From Lanius collurio (lineage: Eukaryota; Chordata; Aves; Passeriformes; Laniidae), in contig JACBWW010000008.1 of NCBI GenBank assembly GCA_020086605.1, positions 14,261,420-14,325,419 on the forward strand: a DNA stretch of 64,000 bases, written 5' to 3'. The notes under the pieces are model-generated. The model was not told the origin of the DNA and did no database searches. It worked only from the letters and a program-made list of their open reading frames with translations. The position numbers and the translations under genes were made by a program. This document shows positions 12,854 through 24,442 of the stretch, piece by piece; within the stretch, counting starts at the first letter, position 1; every line of letters starts with the position of its first letter.

Positions 12854-14205
12854 TTTTTCCTACAGGCCATCTGATCAGAAGGAGGAAGAAGAGGGGGCCT
12901 TCTACTGACAGCTGGGAGTAGCCTCAATGTCACTGACCCCGGTTCTTGTGGGGTACTTTAATTACCCTGACATCTGGTGGAGAAGCATCACAGCAAAGCA
13001 CAAAACAGTTCAGGAGATTCCTGGAAAACACTGATGACTAGTGTCTGTCACAGGTAGTGGGGGATCCCACAAGGAATGTTGTAGTGCTCAACCTCATACT
13101 AACAAGTAGGGAAGGCTTTGTTGCAGGTGTGAAGGCTAGGGGCAGCCTTGGCTGCAGTGACCATGAGAGTGTGAAGTTCAGTATCTCGTGAGGAGGAAGC
13201 AGGGTAGTAAGTAAGATTGCAACCATGGATTTGTGAATCTTATTGGAAGAATCCCATGGGAACACGCTTTGCAGGAAATACCGGTCAAAGACAGTTGGTC
13301 TTCCTCCAGGCTTAAGAATGATGCATCTTGATGAGTAAGAAATTGGGCAAATGGGGCTAGAGACCCACATAGATAAACAAGGAACCCCTGTCATTCCTCA
13401 AGCATAAGCAGGAAATATACGGGAGATGGAAGCAGGGTCTGGCCATTTGTAAAGAATATAGAGAGGCTGTCAAAGTAAGTAGAAATGACACAAGGAAAGC
13501 CAAGGCCCACATGGAATTAAATCGGGCCAAGGAAGCCAAAGACAGCAAGAAGGGTTTCTTCAAATATATCAATAACAAAAGAAAAATAAGAATAATGTGG
13601 TCTTGTTACTAAATGGAGGGAGAGACCCTGGTAACACAGAATGAAGAGAAGCCAGATTTACTGAATGCCTTCTTTGCTTCAGTCTTCACTGAGAAGACCA
13701 GTCCCTCAGAATTCTCTGACCCAGGAGACCAGGAAAAAGCAATATTGGAGTGAAGACTTTCCCTTGGTGAAGGAAGATAGGGTTAGGGACCACCTAGGCA
13801 AACTCGACATCCACAAAGTCCATAGGTCCTGACAGGATGCATCCACAAGTGCTGAGGGAGCTGGCAGACGTGACTGCTAGGCTGCTCACAGTGGAAGAAA
13901 GCAAAGTCAACCTAGTGTTCAACAAAGGAAAGAGTGAGGACTCAGGGAGCTACGAGCCAGTCAGCCTTCTGGAAAGGAGATGGAGTACCTCATTCAGTCT
14001 ATCTCTGCTCTCATGGGTGATCAGGAATAGTCAGCATGGATTCACTCAGGTTAACCAGCCTGATTGCCATCTTTAATGAAACCACCATCTGATTTCTGGA
14101 TAAGGGGAGAGCAGTGGATATTGTCTATTTCGACTTCGGTAGATATCCTCAGACAAACTCAGGGATGTGGGGTGGATGAGTGGGCACTGAGATGGACTGA
14201 GAACT
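12854..14205 (+). pseudogene. CR1-B 5' portion: endonuclease and first half of reverse transcriptase, inserted in CR1-A
   Basis: A second CR1 begins inside CR1-A. Its first codons encode YRPSDQ.EEE, part of the apurinic-type endonuclease. A degraded GDFN-equivalent block (about 12955) and the C-terminal GCSDHESV block follow. The SDHE motif at 13156-13167 contains the expected catalytic His. Next comes the linker (HMELNRAKEAKDSKKGFFKYINNK, about 13510-13580), then the reverse transcriptase start near 13800 (HPQVLRELADVTARLL) and a block AVDIVYFDF near 14111-14137. The KAFD residues normally following are lost in a small deletion. Stops and frameshifts are frequent. A reverse-strand LTR splits the element at about 14206. 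Confidence 0.9.
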
Positions 14206-14795
14206 GTAGCAGAGGTCCCATGCCAGCTAGCATGATGTCCTGGGGACCATGCAAGACTGCTGCCTGCCCCAAAAGAGGTGGATGGAGTCCAGTCCCAGGT
14301 GCGCAGGGGCCGGGCGAAGCACTAAAGGGGGTAAGCCACACACCCCAATGTCTGGTGCGCACAGAAGAGGTAGGATAAAATGGAGGAGCTCCACATAGGA
14401 GAAAAGTGGTTTATTCCAAGTCCACAAGGAGGGTGCCAGAGAGCGCTTACGCGGCTTGGGGACCCCAGTTTGTATCCCAACCTAACAGGCGTGGAAAACA
14501 CACAGTAACCAATGATACTTCAGACAGGGGGTATTACCACGGGAGAGAGTTTACAGCAAATGGGAAACAGGGGTAGGCAGAGAGGAGAAATAGAGACCAA
14601 CCAGCTACTGAAGAACTTAAAACTGGCCCTGGGTCACTCTGGGAAAGCAGCTGGACATGAAGGGAAGGGAGATACGCAACCAAAAGGTAAGGCACAGATT
14701 TATGTATTTTTCCCAGCCTTATTGAGTGCTCAGGGCTTTTGGGGCTGGCCCTGGGATTGGACATGGTTCACTGCAACAAACTGTCCGAACAGCAG
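14206..14795 (-). mobile_element. Solo LTR-like insertion in CR1-B, reverse orientation
   Basis: CR1-B homology stops near 14205 and resumes near 14796, and the roughly 590 bases between are unlike CR1. Read on the minus strand they resemble a retroviral LTR. A TATA-like GATACAAA (about 14469-14476) is followed about 55 bases later by a GGAATAAA polyadenylation signal (14410-14415 on the plus strand), with about 200 bases of U5-like sequence after it. No gag, pol or primer-binding site is seen, so it is most simply a solo LTR. The exact ends and target duplication are unresolved: the word ATGCCAG occurs at both edges (14220-14226 and 14796-14802), but the ends do not give a clean TG..CA. Confidence 0.6.
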
Positions 14796-15370
14796 ATGCC
14801 AGAGGGCCAAAATCAGTGGCACAGGGTCTGGTTGGAGGTCTGTCCCTAGTGGTGTCTCCCTGGGTTCAATGCTTAACTGTTTAACTTGTTCATCCATGAC
14901 TTGGATGAAGGGACAGATGCCTCCTCAGCAAATTCACTGATGATACAAACAGGGGAGAGTGACCAATACCCCACATGCTGGATAGGCTGAGGGAGCTGGG
15001 CCTATTCAGCCTTAAGAAGAGACGAATGAGAGGGGACCTCATAAATGTATACAAGCATCTGAAGGGGAAGTGCCAACAGGATGGATTAGGCTCTTTTCAG
15101 TGGTACAAAGCAATAAAACAAGAGGCAATGGGCAGAAACTGATACACAGGAAATTCCACCTGAACATGAGGAAGACTTCTTTACTCTGAGGCTGACTGAG
15201 CACTAAAACAGATTGCCCAGAGAGGTCTCCCCCACTGGAGATATTTAAGAACTGCCTGGACACAGTCTTGTGCCATGTGCTCTAGGATGTCCCTGCTTGA
15301 GCAGGGAGGTCGGACCACAGGACCCACAGTGGCTGGTTCCTTCCAACATGACCCATTCTGTGATTCTGTG
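14796..15370 (+). pseudogene. CR1-B 3' portion: reverse transcriptase remainder, ORF2 C-terminus and 3' end
   Basis: Homology to the CR1 reverse transcriptase resumes with AKISGTGSGWRSVPSGVS.GS (14808 onward), the block preceding the catalytic aspartates. An FIND-like block follows, then an internal deletion near 14965. The C-terminal region follows ([26 protein letters not shown], about 14990-15070). The tail ends with CCCATTCTGTGATTCTGTGA, the canonical CR1 3' terminus, directly abutting the resumed sequence of CR1-A. The 3' UTR type differs from that of CR1-A, so the two are copies from different CR1 lineages. Confidence 0.9.
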
Positions 15371-15722
15371 ACCTCCTAGCAGCCTTCCAGTACCCGAAGA
15401 GGGCCTAAAAGAAAGCAAGAGAATGACTTTTTACAAGACCATGTAAACAGGGGGTAGTGGCTTTAGACTGAAAGAGGGCAGGTTTAGATTAGATGTAAGG
15501 AAGAAATTCACTGTGAGGGTGGTGAGTCACTGAAACGGGTTGCCAAAAGAAGTTGTGGATGATCCATCCTTGAAGTTTCCAAGGCCAAGTTGGATGGGAC
15601 TTTGAGAAACCTTGCCTATTAGAAGATGTCCCTGCCCATAACAGGAGGCTGGAAGATCCCTCCCTTTGAGATCCCCTCCAACCCAAACCATTCTCTCATT
15701 CTGTGATCTTGTGATTCTATGA
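15371..15722 (+). mobile_element. CR1-A segment 3: ORF2 end and 3' terminus
   Basis: The sequence CCTCCTAGCAGCCTTCCAGTA continues exactly where CR1-A was broken at 12853 (..GACTCCAGGG). It runs through the end of ORF2 and the 3' UTR (AGGAAGAAATTCACTGTGAGG, TGTCCCTGCCCATAACAGG) to a terminal GTGATCTTGTGATTCTATGA. The join shows that CR1-B inserted into an existing CR1-A. Confidence 0.92.
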
Positions 15723-16081
15723 AGCAGTAACACATAAACTAAGCATGCACAAAATCACATCTTTTTCTCTTCCTCTATTTTACTAATAAAGTATACCAAG
15801 ATCTGAAAATACATTTAAGATAGTGTAGTGGGTTGAATTTGAGTTGATAGACAGATTTTTAGACCAATGGCGCTTCTCAGAATTTACACATTTAAGCCCC
15901 ACAGAAAGGCGGGAGTTCCTCCTGTTCCAGCCCGCCTGAGGGAGGTGGGGAGGCCTCGGAGCCTCCGGGCCCCGCCGGGCCGGGCCGGGTCGGGCCGAAG
16001 CCCCAGGCCCCTTCTCCTCTTCCTGATACCGCAGCACGGACCCTGGGCCGCTGGGGAAGGAGCCATCCCAGAGCCCAGGCA

Positions 16082-16121
16082 GCTAAACTCAGCCATGGAC
16101 TGCTAAACCCAGCCATGGACT
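16082..16121. repeat. 20-bp tandem duplication inside the LTR
   Basis: Two adjacent 20-base units beginning GCTAAAC and ending CCATGGACT differ at one position (T versus C). It is a local duplication within the U3 of the solo LTR. Confidence 0.9.
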
Positions 16122-16349
16122 GCTGCGCAGCTGGGATCTTTCCAGAGCGGTTTCTTGGGACCGGCGGGTCCCATCCCCGTTCCCTGCCCTGTTCTCCACA
16201 TGGAGCTGGTGGGAGCCGGCAGGAGCCTCCTTTCTGCAGCCAGCAGCACAAAAAAGCGAGGCTTTTCTTCACCACAAAGCCTGCATAAGACCATTTTTCA
16301 ACATAGAGGTTTCAGAGTCAGAGAGAGTGAGCCATGTGAGACAGAGCTG

Positions 16350-16406
16350 AAATGGCGGCGGAGAAAAGGGGCGGCGCCGCATTCCTCGCGCAGAGCTTAA
16401 AAATAC
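16350..16406 (+). promoter_or_regulatory. Putative LTR core promoter: YY1-like site, GC box, TATA-like box
   Basis: AAATGGCGGC at 16350-16359 fits the YY1 consensus. GGGGCGGCG at about 16368-16376 is a GC-box-like site. TTAAAAATA at about 16397-16405 is TATA-like. Their order and spacing suit the U3/R border of the LTR, with a start site expected roughly 25-30 bases further on. This is inference from motifs only. Confidence 0.45.
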
Positions 16407-17123
16407 TTCTTGCATGCGGTGGTAAGAAACTGTAATATCTCAAACTGTTTGTCTCTTTGATCCATTTGAAGTACATGGGGGGATGGAAGACTTACGTGTG
16501 GCCTGTGAAGATTGTGAAGAGAGAGTGCCTATGCCAGGATATATAGAAACAGTGAGAGGTTTTTAAGGATTTGTAGCAGAAAAAGCCTTTGTGTTCAGGC
16601 CAAAGTGACCCATCCTTAAAAAGATTGATAACCCCATGTGATGGCCCAGGTGTGGCAGTGTGAAAAAACTGATATTTTTTCATAGAAGAGATGTGTTACA
16701 CCACAGCAGATTGTTTCTTTCCGGGCAAGTCTGTTTTGGGGGCAGTTTGAGAAACCATGTGAAGCAAGAAGAAGAACCCCTTTTTTTTTCCTTAAGCATA
16801 AGAAAGAGACTTGTTTTTAAGAACTGTAACACTGACTAGAATCCTATGCTGTGTTGTCTTTTGTGCTAGTTAAAAAGGGAGAGCAAAGCACTGAGAAAAA
16901 GAGAGCAGGGGGGAGGGGGTGTGTTTTAATTTCTTGTTATATCTTTTAACTTTTAATTCTGTTAGTAATAAACTTTTTCTCCTGGTACTGCAACTGTTGA
17001 AGTGTGAACCTGTTTTTTGCCTCGCAGCTATCTAGTTTTCCTCAATATTTTTCTTATTTCGTTTTCCTTATAAAATAATTGATATTTTAGATTCTTGATG
17101 CTTAGTTGTGTCAAACCACAACA

Positions 17124-20100
17124 GATTATTTGTACATTCTGTGGCAATTTAAAATAACACTTTAAAATCAGGTATGTCTTAGGAAGAACTCCAGAAACGA
17201 CTGCAGTACAAACCTGAACTGCACAGCATGGTCATCCCAAAAATGCACCTCTAAACTTCTGCCACCTAATTTCATGGAATTAAGCAAGGACAAACACTAA
17301 TTCCTGTACCTGAGATGGACTAATCCCTTAGACAGACACGGCACTGGCCACCCAGGCCATACTTCCTGAAACAGAGTTAGTAGTCTGGGCAGAACATGGT
17401 CTAAACATGAGCCGACAGTTAGCCTTGGCAACATGGAAGGTCAGAAATATCCTGGGATATGTTTACAGGCTAAGATCCCACTAATAAGCTATTATTCACC
17501 TTCAGCCAGCAGTTCAGGAATACACATCTTGAACAGGTAATCCAGTTTTGAATCCCCACTACCAAAAAGTAACAAATTAAGGTGACAAAAGTAAGGTTAG
17601 GTTGATTCAGCAATACTGAAATACAGGATTTCACACAGTAATAGCAAATCCTGCATTTTTATACATTCATCAGGACAAGATATATGAAGAACCTCCACTT
17701 ACATAAAAGAAAAAAGTGAGTCAGAAGGTCAATTCACTCTTACAAAGAGAGATAATTTGGCCTTGATGAAGATGATTGAACAACAGAAAAGTTGGTGCAG
17801 AACTTCCAACAAAGTGTGCTTCTGAGGAGAAAGGAAAGTGTACTAGGAGCACTGCAAAGTCAAGCACAGCTTAAAATGGCCTCTGAATTCCTGGCACATA
17901 GACTATTCCTTCAGGGAAAAAAAAAGGAAACAACACCAAAAACCCCCAACTGACTGGACCAAGTAGCTATAATTACTTCAACTTTTCTGTCTCAAAAACT
18001 GTTAGCATGGCAATGAAAATATAGCAGTGTTAGCAGAGGAAGAGACTATTTTCAAGAACAAAAAAGACCAGATTGTTTTCCTTAAACTCAAGTAACAAAA
18101 AATGCAGGATCAATTTTAAGTACATGTAAACAAACCTAATTGTCTGAATAATCCATTAGGTGGTGCTTTTAAGGAAAATTTCCTTGCTTGGAGTCTGAGC
18201 TCCCTGAACAGTAGTACAGGCAGGGTAAGACAGGATCAGCCCGTAGTGGAAAGTCTAGGAAAGACTCTCTCTTACAGAGCCATCCACCTGCCAAGGGCAC
18301 AGCAGTGGCCTCCCTCACATACACACAAAAACTAAAAAACCCCTAAAACTTCGGAAAAAGAGGAAAATAAGTATTATATTTAAAAAGTCTCCTTTTCATC
18401 ACCATATTTGTGACAAAGCTAACATGAAGAAAGTCCACACACCTTCCACTACCCTGTCACCACACAGGCAGTGTTACACCTCCCTTATGCTGTAGAATGC
18501 CAAATCCTCCCAAACAAATCAGAATGGGAAAAACATATGTATGCTCTCATTCTTTCTCTAAGGAGCTCTTACAAATTTTGCAATAGCTCAGACACATTTC
18601 TACAACAGTTGGCAAAAATACATAAAATCTGTTTCTTCCTTTCTACTCAGCTAGCTCTAAGTTTGGTTGCATCAGCCTCACCCCTCCAAAAAAGGTAGAA
18701 ACATTACATTTTTTTTTCTAATTTGCAAGACATAATTGTCTCAGCACAACTAGGGGAGAAAGAGTCTCTATAACAAGCAGAGCCTTTGATTTAAAGTTTT
18801 CTTATTTACAGTCAACAGGAGAATCAAACAGATTGGACACTGCTAAGAGAACACAATAGGTTTGGTAACATTCCCATGTCACATACCCTGTCTTGTACAC
18901 AATAGGAAGTTGGTATACTTAGGCTCCCCAGCACAAATACAATAAAAAAGAATTCAGATATATCTGCTGTATCTTAAAACATCCTTTTCAAGTAGCTTTT
19001 CCTTCAGATATACTACTGTGCGATACTTCCATGTATTATATAACAGCAAGTACTGAAATCAAAGAAATATTTACTTACTTCAAGAAGGTTTGTATGACCA
19101 ATTATGTCACCATGAATAGAAATAATGCATTCAATGGGTTCTTTGTCTTTTGCTATCAATGCAGAACAACATAAACTGAAATGAAAAAAAAAGTAGTATT
19201 TCACAGGCGTCATTAAGGCTAACTTCAGAAATAACAGCAAAACAAGAAGGGGGAAGTACTTTCTTTAGGTATATATTGACAGTAGGTTAAAAAAGCCCCT
19301 CACAAATAAAATCACCCTCTAAATTAATTACAATGCTAAACACCATAGGAGGCTAACAGCCCAATATATACAACACATATTTTTAACATTTCTTCTCAAG
19401 TTCATTATTCCCTGTTTCACACAAACATACAAAAGAAAAGACTGAAGTTTTTCTTTTTGTATTATCTACCTATTTGTTCAATCGAGAAGATCATGTTACA
19501 TATCTATATGTAAAACAAATTCAAGAGAGTCATATAGAGCAACTTAATTTACAAGCTCTTTCACTGAGAATAGAATAAAAAAAAATTTATACTACAAAAA
19601 TATTTCCCCCAAATGCACCTGTCCTGAAGTTTACACTTAATAAAAGCCAGATGTCCTTCTAATACACTGACCCCTGCTCTTAATGCCAGTTTTCTCACTG
19701 CATTACCTCAACCAAGAAAGCAGCACAGCATAGTTTTATACATCATTAAAATGTTTAAACCAAACAATACATTTTTATAATTCTAGCAATTCTCACAAAA
19801 CTAATCAGAATAAATACAGAAGCATTAAGAGACATGCAGTGTAAATTAAAGATCCCTGTTAGCCTGTTAACTAATACAATAACACCTGTGTGGTAAATGA
19901 ACCCAGTTATATTTCTTAAACAAGCCAGTCATTACCCACTAAAGCAAAACTATGCAAATTTAGTTTTAGTAAAGTTATTCTCTAACATTTATTTTAGCTT
20001 ATAAGTTTTGTTTTAGCTAAGCATAAATCTTTATTTGAAGTTAGGAATATAGAACATCAACTATGAACCCAATCCCACATTCACTGAAATCAGTGGGAGC

Positions 20101-23100
20101 TCTTATCTTTAGCATTATCCATGAGGATAAAAGGACATAAATTGTTTACTTTAAAGGCAGTGTAAAAGCACTTAACAAGTTCACTTTACAACATGGTTCT
20201 TGAGTCACATCTCTGTGTCACAGGGACTACAAAGCAAAATGGCAAGTCCCCCTTCCACAGCTGCACCATGAGTTACACCACAGCCAGTGCTTCAGTCTTG
20301 CTCCGTGCAACCCTCTGCCAACTCAAGGCAACCCAAGCTTTCCAGCATTATCTCTACTATGTACATCTACAGACAATAACATTCCTTGGATCCATTTCAG
20401 CCATAAAGCTGCTCTAGGTGGCCACCACAGAGAAGAACCAGACAACAAGTGATCCAGAAAGCAGCTTTGCCCTGGGGCCAGCACTGCTCAGCAACCCGTT
20501 GCCTGCACGCAGATGATGAGAGGAAAAGGTCCCGTGGGCAACCCAGTGACCATCAGACACAGGCAGGCTCCAGGTCAACACCACAGCAGCAGGGGACTGG
20601 AACACGGACTGATGGCACCAGGCTGGGCTGAAACAGACTTCTCGGCCCAGGTAAGAGCATGGGCAGGACCCAGAGGAGGCTGAGGCCCATGAGTGCCCTG
20701 GAGCCCTGAGATGGGGTTGCTAATCAAATGCTCTAACCAGCGGAATGCTCCTCAGCAATGAGCTAGTATCACTTGGCAAGCTCAGGCTATTCTTCTTAAA
20801 TGTCAGCTGGCTTAATAAATAACAACTTTTGATGAGTATTATTAGCATTTGAATTACTGCTCCCAGATTACCACACACCAGCCTGCAAAATCCTGAGTTT
20901 ACAAACAAAGCCGTCTTCTGGCAGAAGTGGAAGAGAATGTCTCCAAGGGAGGCAACTCAGTTATCTTTTCCTGAAGGTCTAGTGATGGCAACTGTGGAGT
21001 TTTGTTGCATCATAAGCAATTAATGAATTCTTTTAGTTAATCAGTACATCTCGAGACTGTTGCTGAAAGCTGCAGAACTATCCCATCATGGTATACTGGA
21101 GAAAAAAGGCTTCAATCTTACCCACCCACACATGCTCTTTAAAACAACAGCTGCAGGGTTTATTTGATTTTCAATCTCACACCTCCTTCTCTGGCCAAAG
21201 TTGTAGTCAGAGTACATCATGGTGATGTGACTATTGCAAATCAATGAGACAGTCTTTAAAACGTCCAAATTGCCTGATAACATTCCTGTATATTCCAGTA
21301 ATGCTGCATTGTGAACCGAATTAGGACTGAATTAGGAACCTGCTCATTTGTGGTTTTACCATAAATAAAAACAAAAAATAAATTGCTTAAGCACAATCTT
21401 TCTCTCCCTCCCAAATAAAACCAGACCTGCTATAACACTTGAACTTTATTTACATTTGAGATGAGATATCTAACAAAGCAACCAAAGAACTAGGGCCCAA
21501 CTTACTAAGACACTAACAAGCTGTTAATAGTCCTCAAAACAGAAATTCAAACTTCTCTGTGGTGTCAGGAAAACTTGTTTACTCTATGCATATATTCTAC
21601 AGTGAACCAACTTCCATGACTTCTTCACAGCTGTCATCTACATTGAAGTAATAAAAATATACACATAAACCATAGTTTATCAAATTAAAGCACCCAGAGG
21701 TACAACCTGTGATCTTCTACCACTGAAAAGCTGCTTTCTAATCCTGAAAGATTTCAGTGATTCATGCAATGATTTTGCTAAATGACAAAATCTTGAGCTT
21801 AAGTCATTAAATTTGACCTCAAAGCAAACTTCTTTCTGACATTAGATTATCTAGATATTATCCACCTAACAGGCCTATCATGCATTCAAGACCTTAATTC
21901 AAAGCTAAAAATATTACACAGAGCACATTAAATTGTATTCAGCTCTTCTACAGCTCATGTTTGCGAACCCTTCTTCAGTCTTGTAAAAAACAAAACCCAA
22001 AATCCAAAACCCAAACCCAGCGTAAGAAAAACTAAATAAAGATGAGACTCTAAGCAACATTGCATGTGCTTTTCTTAAGCATATCAGTAAAATCATGTTA
22101 TAGGAATGAAAATCCCTACTCAAGTCCCATCTGCAGAGTTTTCCAGCTCTGGAGAACACCCTGCAATTTCGGCAGACCTCTGAAAGCTCCAAGCCATCTC
22201 CATCCAGCATGCTTTTCCAGCTGGAGCTTACAAACCCACAAAGAAGCACTCCTCTGATGCTAACCCAAGGAAGAGGAAATGAGCTAGCCACTCCTTGGTA
22301 AAAGTTAAAGAGCATATTTAATCTGCAGATGGAAGAATTAACTAGCCCCAGGGATTGCGGGAATTGAACAGCAACTAAAAAATACATTAATTGTCATTTT
22401 GTATACCCCAGTGATGCTTTTCTGTGCCTTTTTAATTTTTGTCATTTTAAGCTTTTTCTGAAGCAAATTCACTTAAACACTGCTAGAGAAATAATCTCTT
22501 CAGAAATGTTCTGGTAATACAAGAAACAGAAAATCCAGGCGTAGTTTTTCCTGAAGTCAATAATGCCCTCTTCAAAGACTGTCACAATATGCACTTTGTA
22601 AGAAGTTCTAAATACCCTTTAAACTCCTCTAAGTATTTTAAAAATTATTATTTAACATCCATTTCTGAGTAAAACTGAGATATAAGTTCGTGAACATCTG
22701 AAAGAGCAAGATTCTGACAGCAACCATTCAAGAAATAGAGCAGAGGTAAGAAAGCTTTCTAGTTCTTTGTCAGAGGCTGATGACCTGATGAAACAAATTC
22801 ACAAAATTAATGAATTATTGAAATATAATATGGAGAACCACACAAGCATAACAAGGGAACAAACTCCCTTACAAAGGCCCTCTCATCCAAAGATCTTTTA
22901 AAAAGTATATTAGCATACCTCCCACTCACCTCTCAGAAAAAACATATTAAACAGCTTGAAGCTGTACCAAACCCCTCTGTTAAAACCAAGACATGCAATC
23001 TAAACCCATTTAAAATATTCTCAAAGTATTACTCATCAAAAATGCAGTTTCTCATTTGAGTTCCACTGGCACCATACAGACCTACTATGTGTATCCCATG

Positions 23101-24442
23101 CTTTCATTTATTAAAGGCAGAAGACAACTACATTTATTAAATCTTGATAATGCACACAATGTCTACATCGACCACATTCACAAAGTCATGTTTAAAGAAC
23201 ATTAAATGCTTAGCCATTTATGTCATTCTAGACTAAAAAACAAGATATGGGGGTATAAAGATATTTATTTTGAATATTATCTCGTTTTTTCTGCAAAGCG
23301 TATAAACAAAATAATATCCATGAAAGAAAGTTATTTTGAAAGAAAACATGAAAATTGAAGGTCAAGCAGACCTCCCCAAAAACAAAGAAAAGGAAGAAAT
23401 TGGTCACTTCACAAAGCACAGGCAAAACAGCCCCAGGAAATCCATATGAAAGATTTGTTTAAAAAATATATAAACTCTGCCATAACCTTCACAAATCTCT
23501 CCAAAAGTCAAGCTAAGAGACAACATGTCTCTGGAACATAACAAACATTTCTGAAAGTTCCTTCTGTTCTCTCCATCTCTCAAAACACTGTGTTTTGCTT
23601 AGTAGGAATTAACATTTTAATTAGCTTTGGCCATTTGCTTACAACCAGAATAAATACAATGATGAAGGTGAAGGTGAGAAGTTAAGAACAGCCAATGAGG
23701 CAGTTAGATGGAAAACTCTGTGGGAGGCAGGAAAAAAATGCATCATTACTAATCTCCTCATGCCCCCTTTCAAGTTTTGGGGGCAACTCTGATATTTTCA
23801 AGCCAAAAACCACACGCAGTTGAGTTCATAGCCTTTTTAACCTTTCAATACAATATAAGGCTAAACAATCTAAGGGAGTTTAAAAACTTTCAAGAAACTA
23901 CTATGAACCCTGGAATACGATATAATCTTGTCTTCTTAATCAAGTTCATCAGACTTAAGAAGCAGTAAATTTGCGAGAGTCTCTCTTCACACACCCACTC
24001 CCTTTTTTATTTTGAAGATTCAGGAAGGCAAATTATTTCCAGGCTACATAGGATCAAGTAACTGAAAATAATAACATATGTGTGAGCTACACATTTTAAC
24101 AACATTTTCAACTTGACAGCAGCAGAAAATGCAGATTCCTGTGAGTAGGTACCGTTTTTCTAGACCTATACAAACCTCAGAACGGGCAATCTCACAAGGA
24201 ACAAGTATCAATAGCTCTTTTTCCATGAGCTTTCTTATCAAGTAGGAAAAAAAATTCCAAGAACAAGAATCCAGCAATTCCTTGGGTCTCACTGACCATC
24301 TAATGCACTGATCCATAATAATAACTCTGTAAAGTTGAAATTCCAAGTTCCAGAGTCCCCAAGTAATAACCCTTTCTCCCCCAAAACTGGCTTTCTGAAG
24401 TAGTTGTATGAGCTGTCTTTGAAGTGATTTTTCCAGTGAAGG
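17124..24442. other. Unique AT-rich non-coding sequence
   Basis: No gene or clear transposon was recognised. A GC-richer patch at about 20400-20720 contains a splice-donor-like CAG|GTAAGA at 20648-20656. The longest open frame is 157 codons on the minus strand at 21914-22387, with no recognisable domain. Around 20066-20100 a short CACTG..CAGTG inverted word resembles a widespread old amniote repeat, but it is too short to call. Confidence 0.5.

Larger units (their letters stand above)
15824..17123 (+). mobile_element. Solo LTR of an ERVL-like endogenous retrovirus, about 1.3 kb, CpG-rich U3
   Basis: The segment starts TGTAGTGGGTTG and ends CAAACCACAACA, giving TG..CA termini with an imperfect inverted terminal repeat. 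A polyadenylation signal AATAAA at 16967-16972 is followed by a short T/CT-rich stretch, as in avian ERVL LTRs, and sets the plus orientation. The U3 half (about 15900-16390) is strongly CpG-rich in an otherwise AT-rich region. The 5 bases before and after (GATAG, GATTA) may be a decayed target duplication. No primer-binding site or internal retroviral genes adjoin it, so it is a solo LTR. Short frames inside it (up to 127 codons on the minus strand) are by-products of the GC-rich composition. Confidence 0.8.

Noticed and set aside
13038..13578. Minus-strand frames of 118 and 73 codons
   Set aside because: Antisense to the CR1-B endonuclease/linker region. Shadows of the decayed plus-strand ORF2.
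15892..16275. 127-codon minus-strand open frame and several overlapping frames
   Set aside because: They lie inside the CpG-rich solo LTR and overlap in several phases. GC-rich composition removes stop codons, and no domain is recognisable.
20066..20100. Short palindromic word CACTGAAATCAGTG resembling a common amniote repeat
   Set aside because: Only about 35 bases and heavily diverged, so it cannot be assigned to a family.
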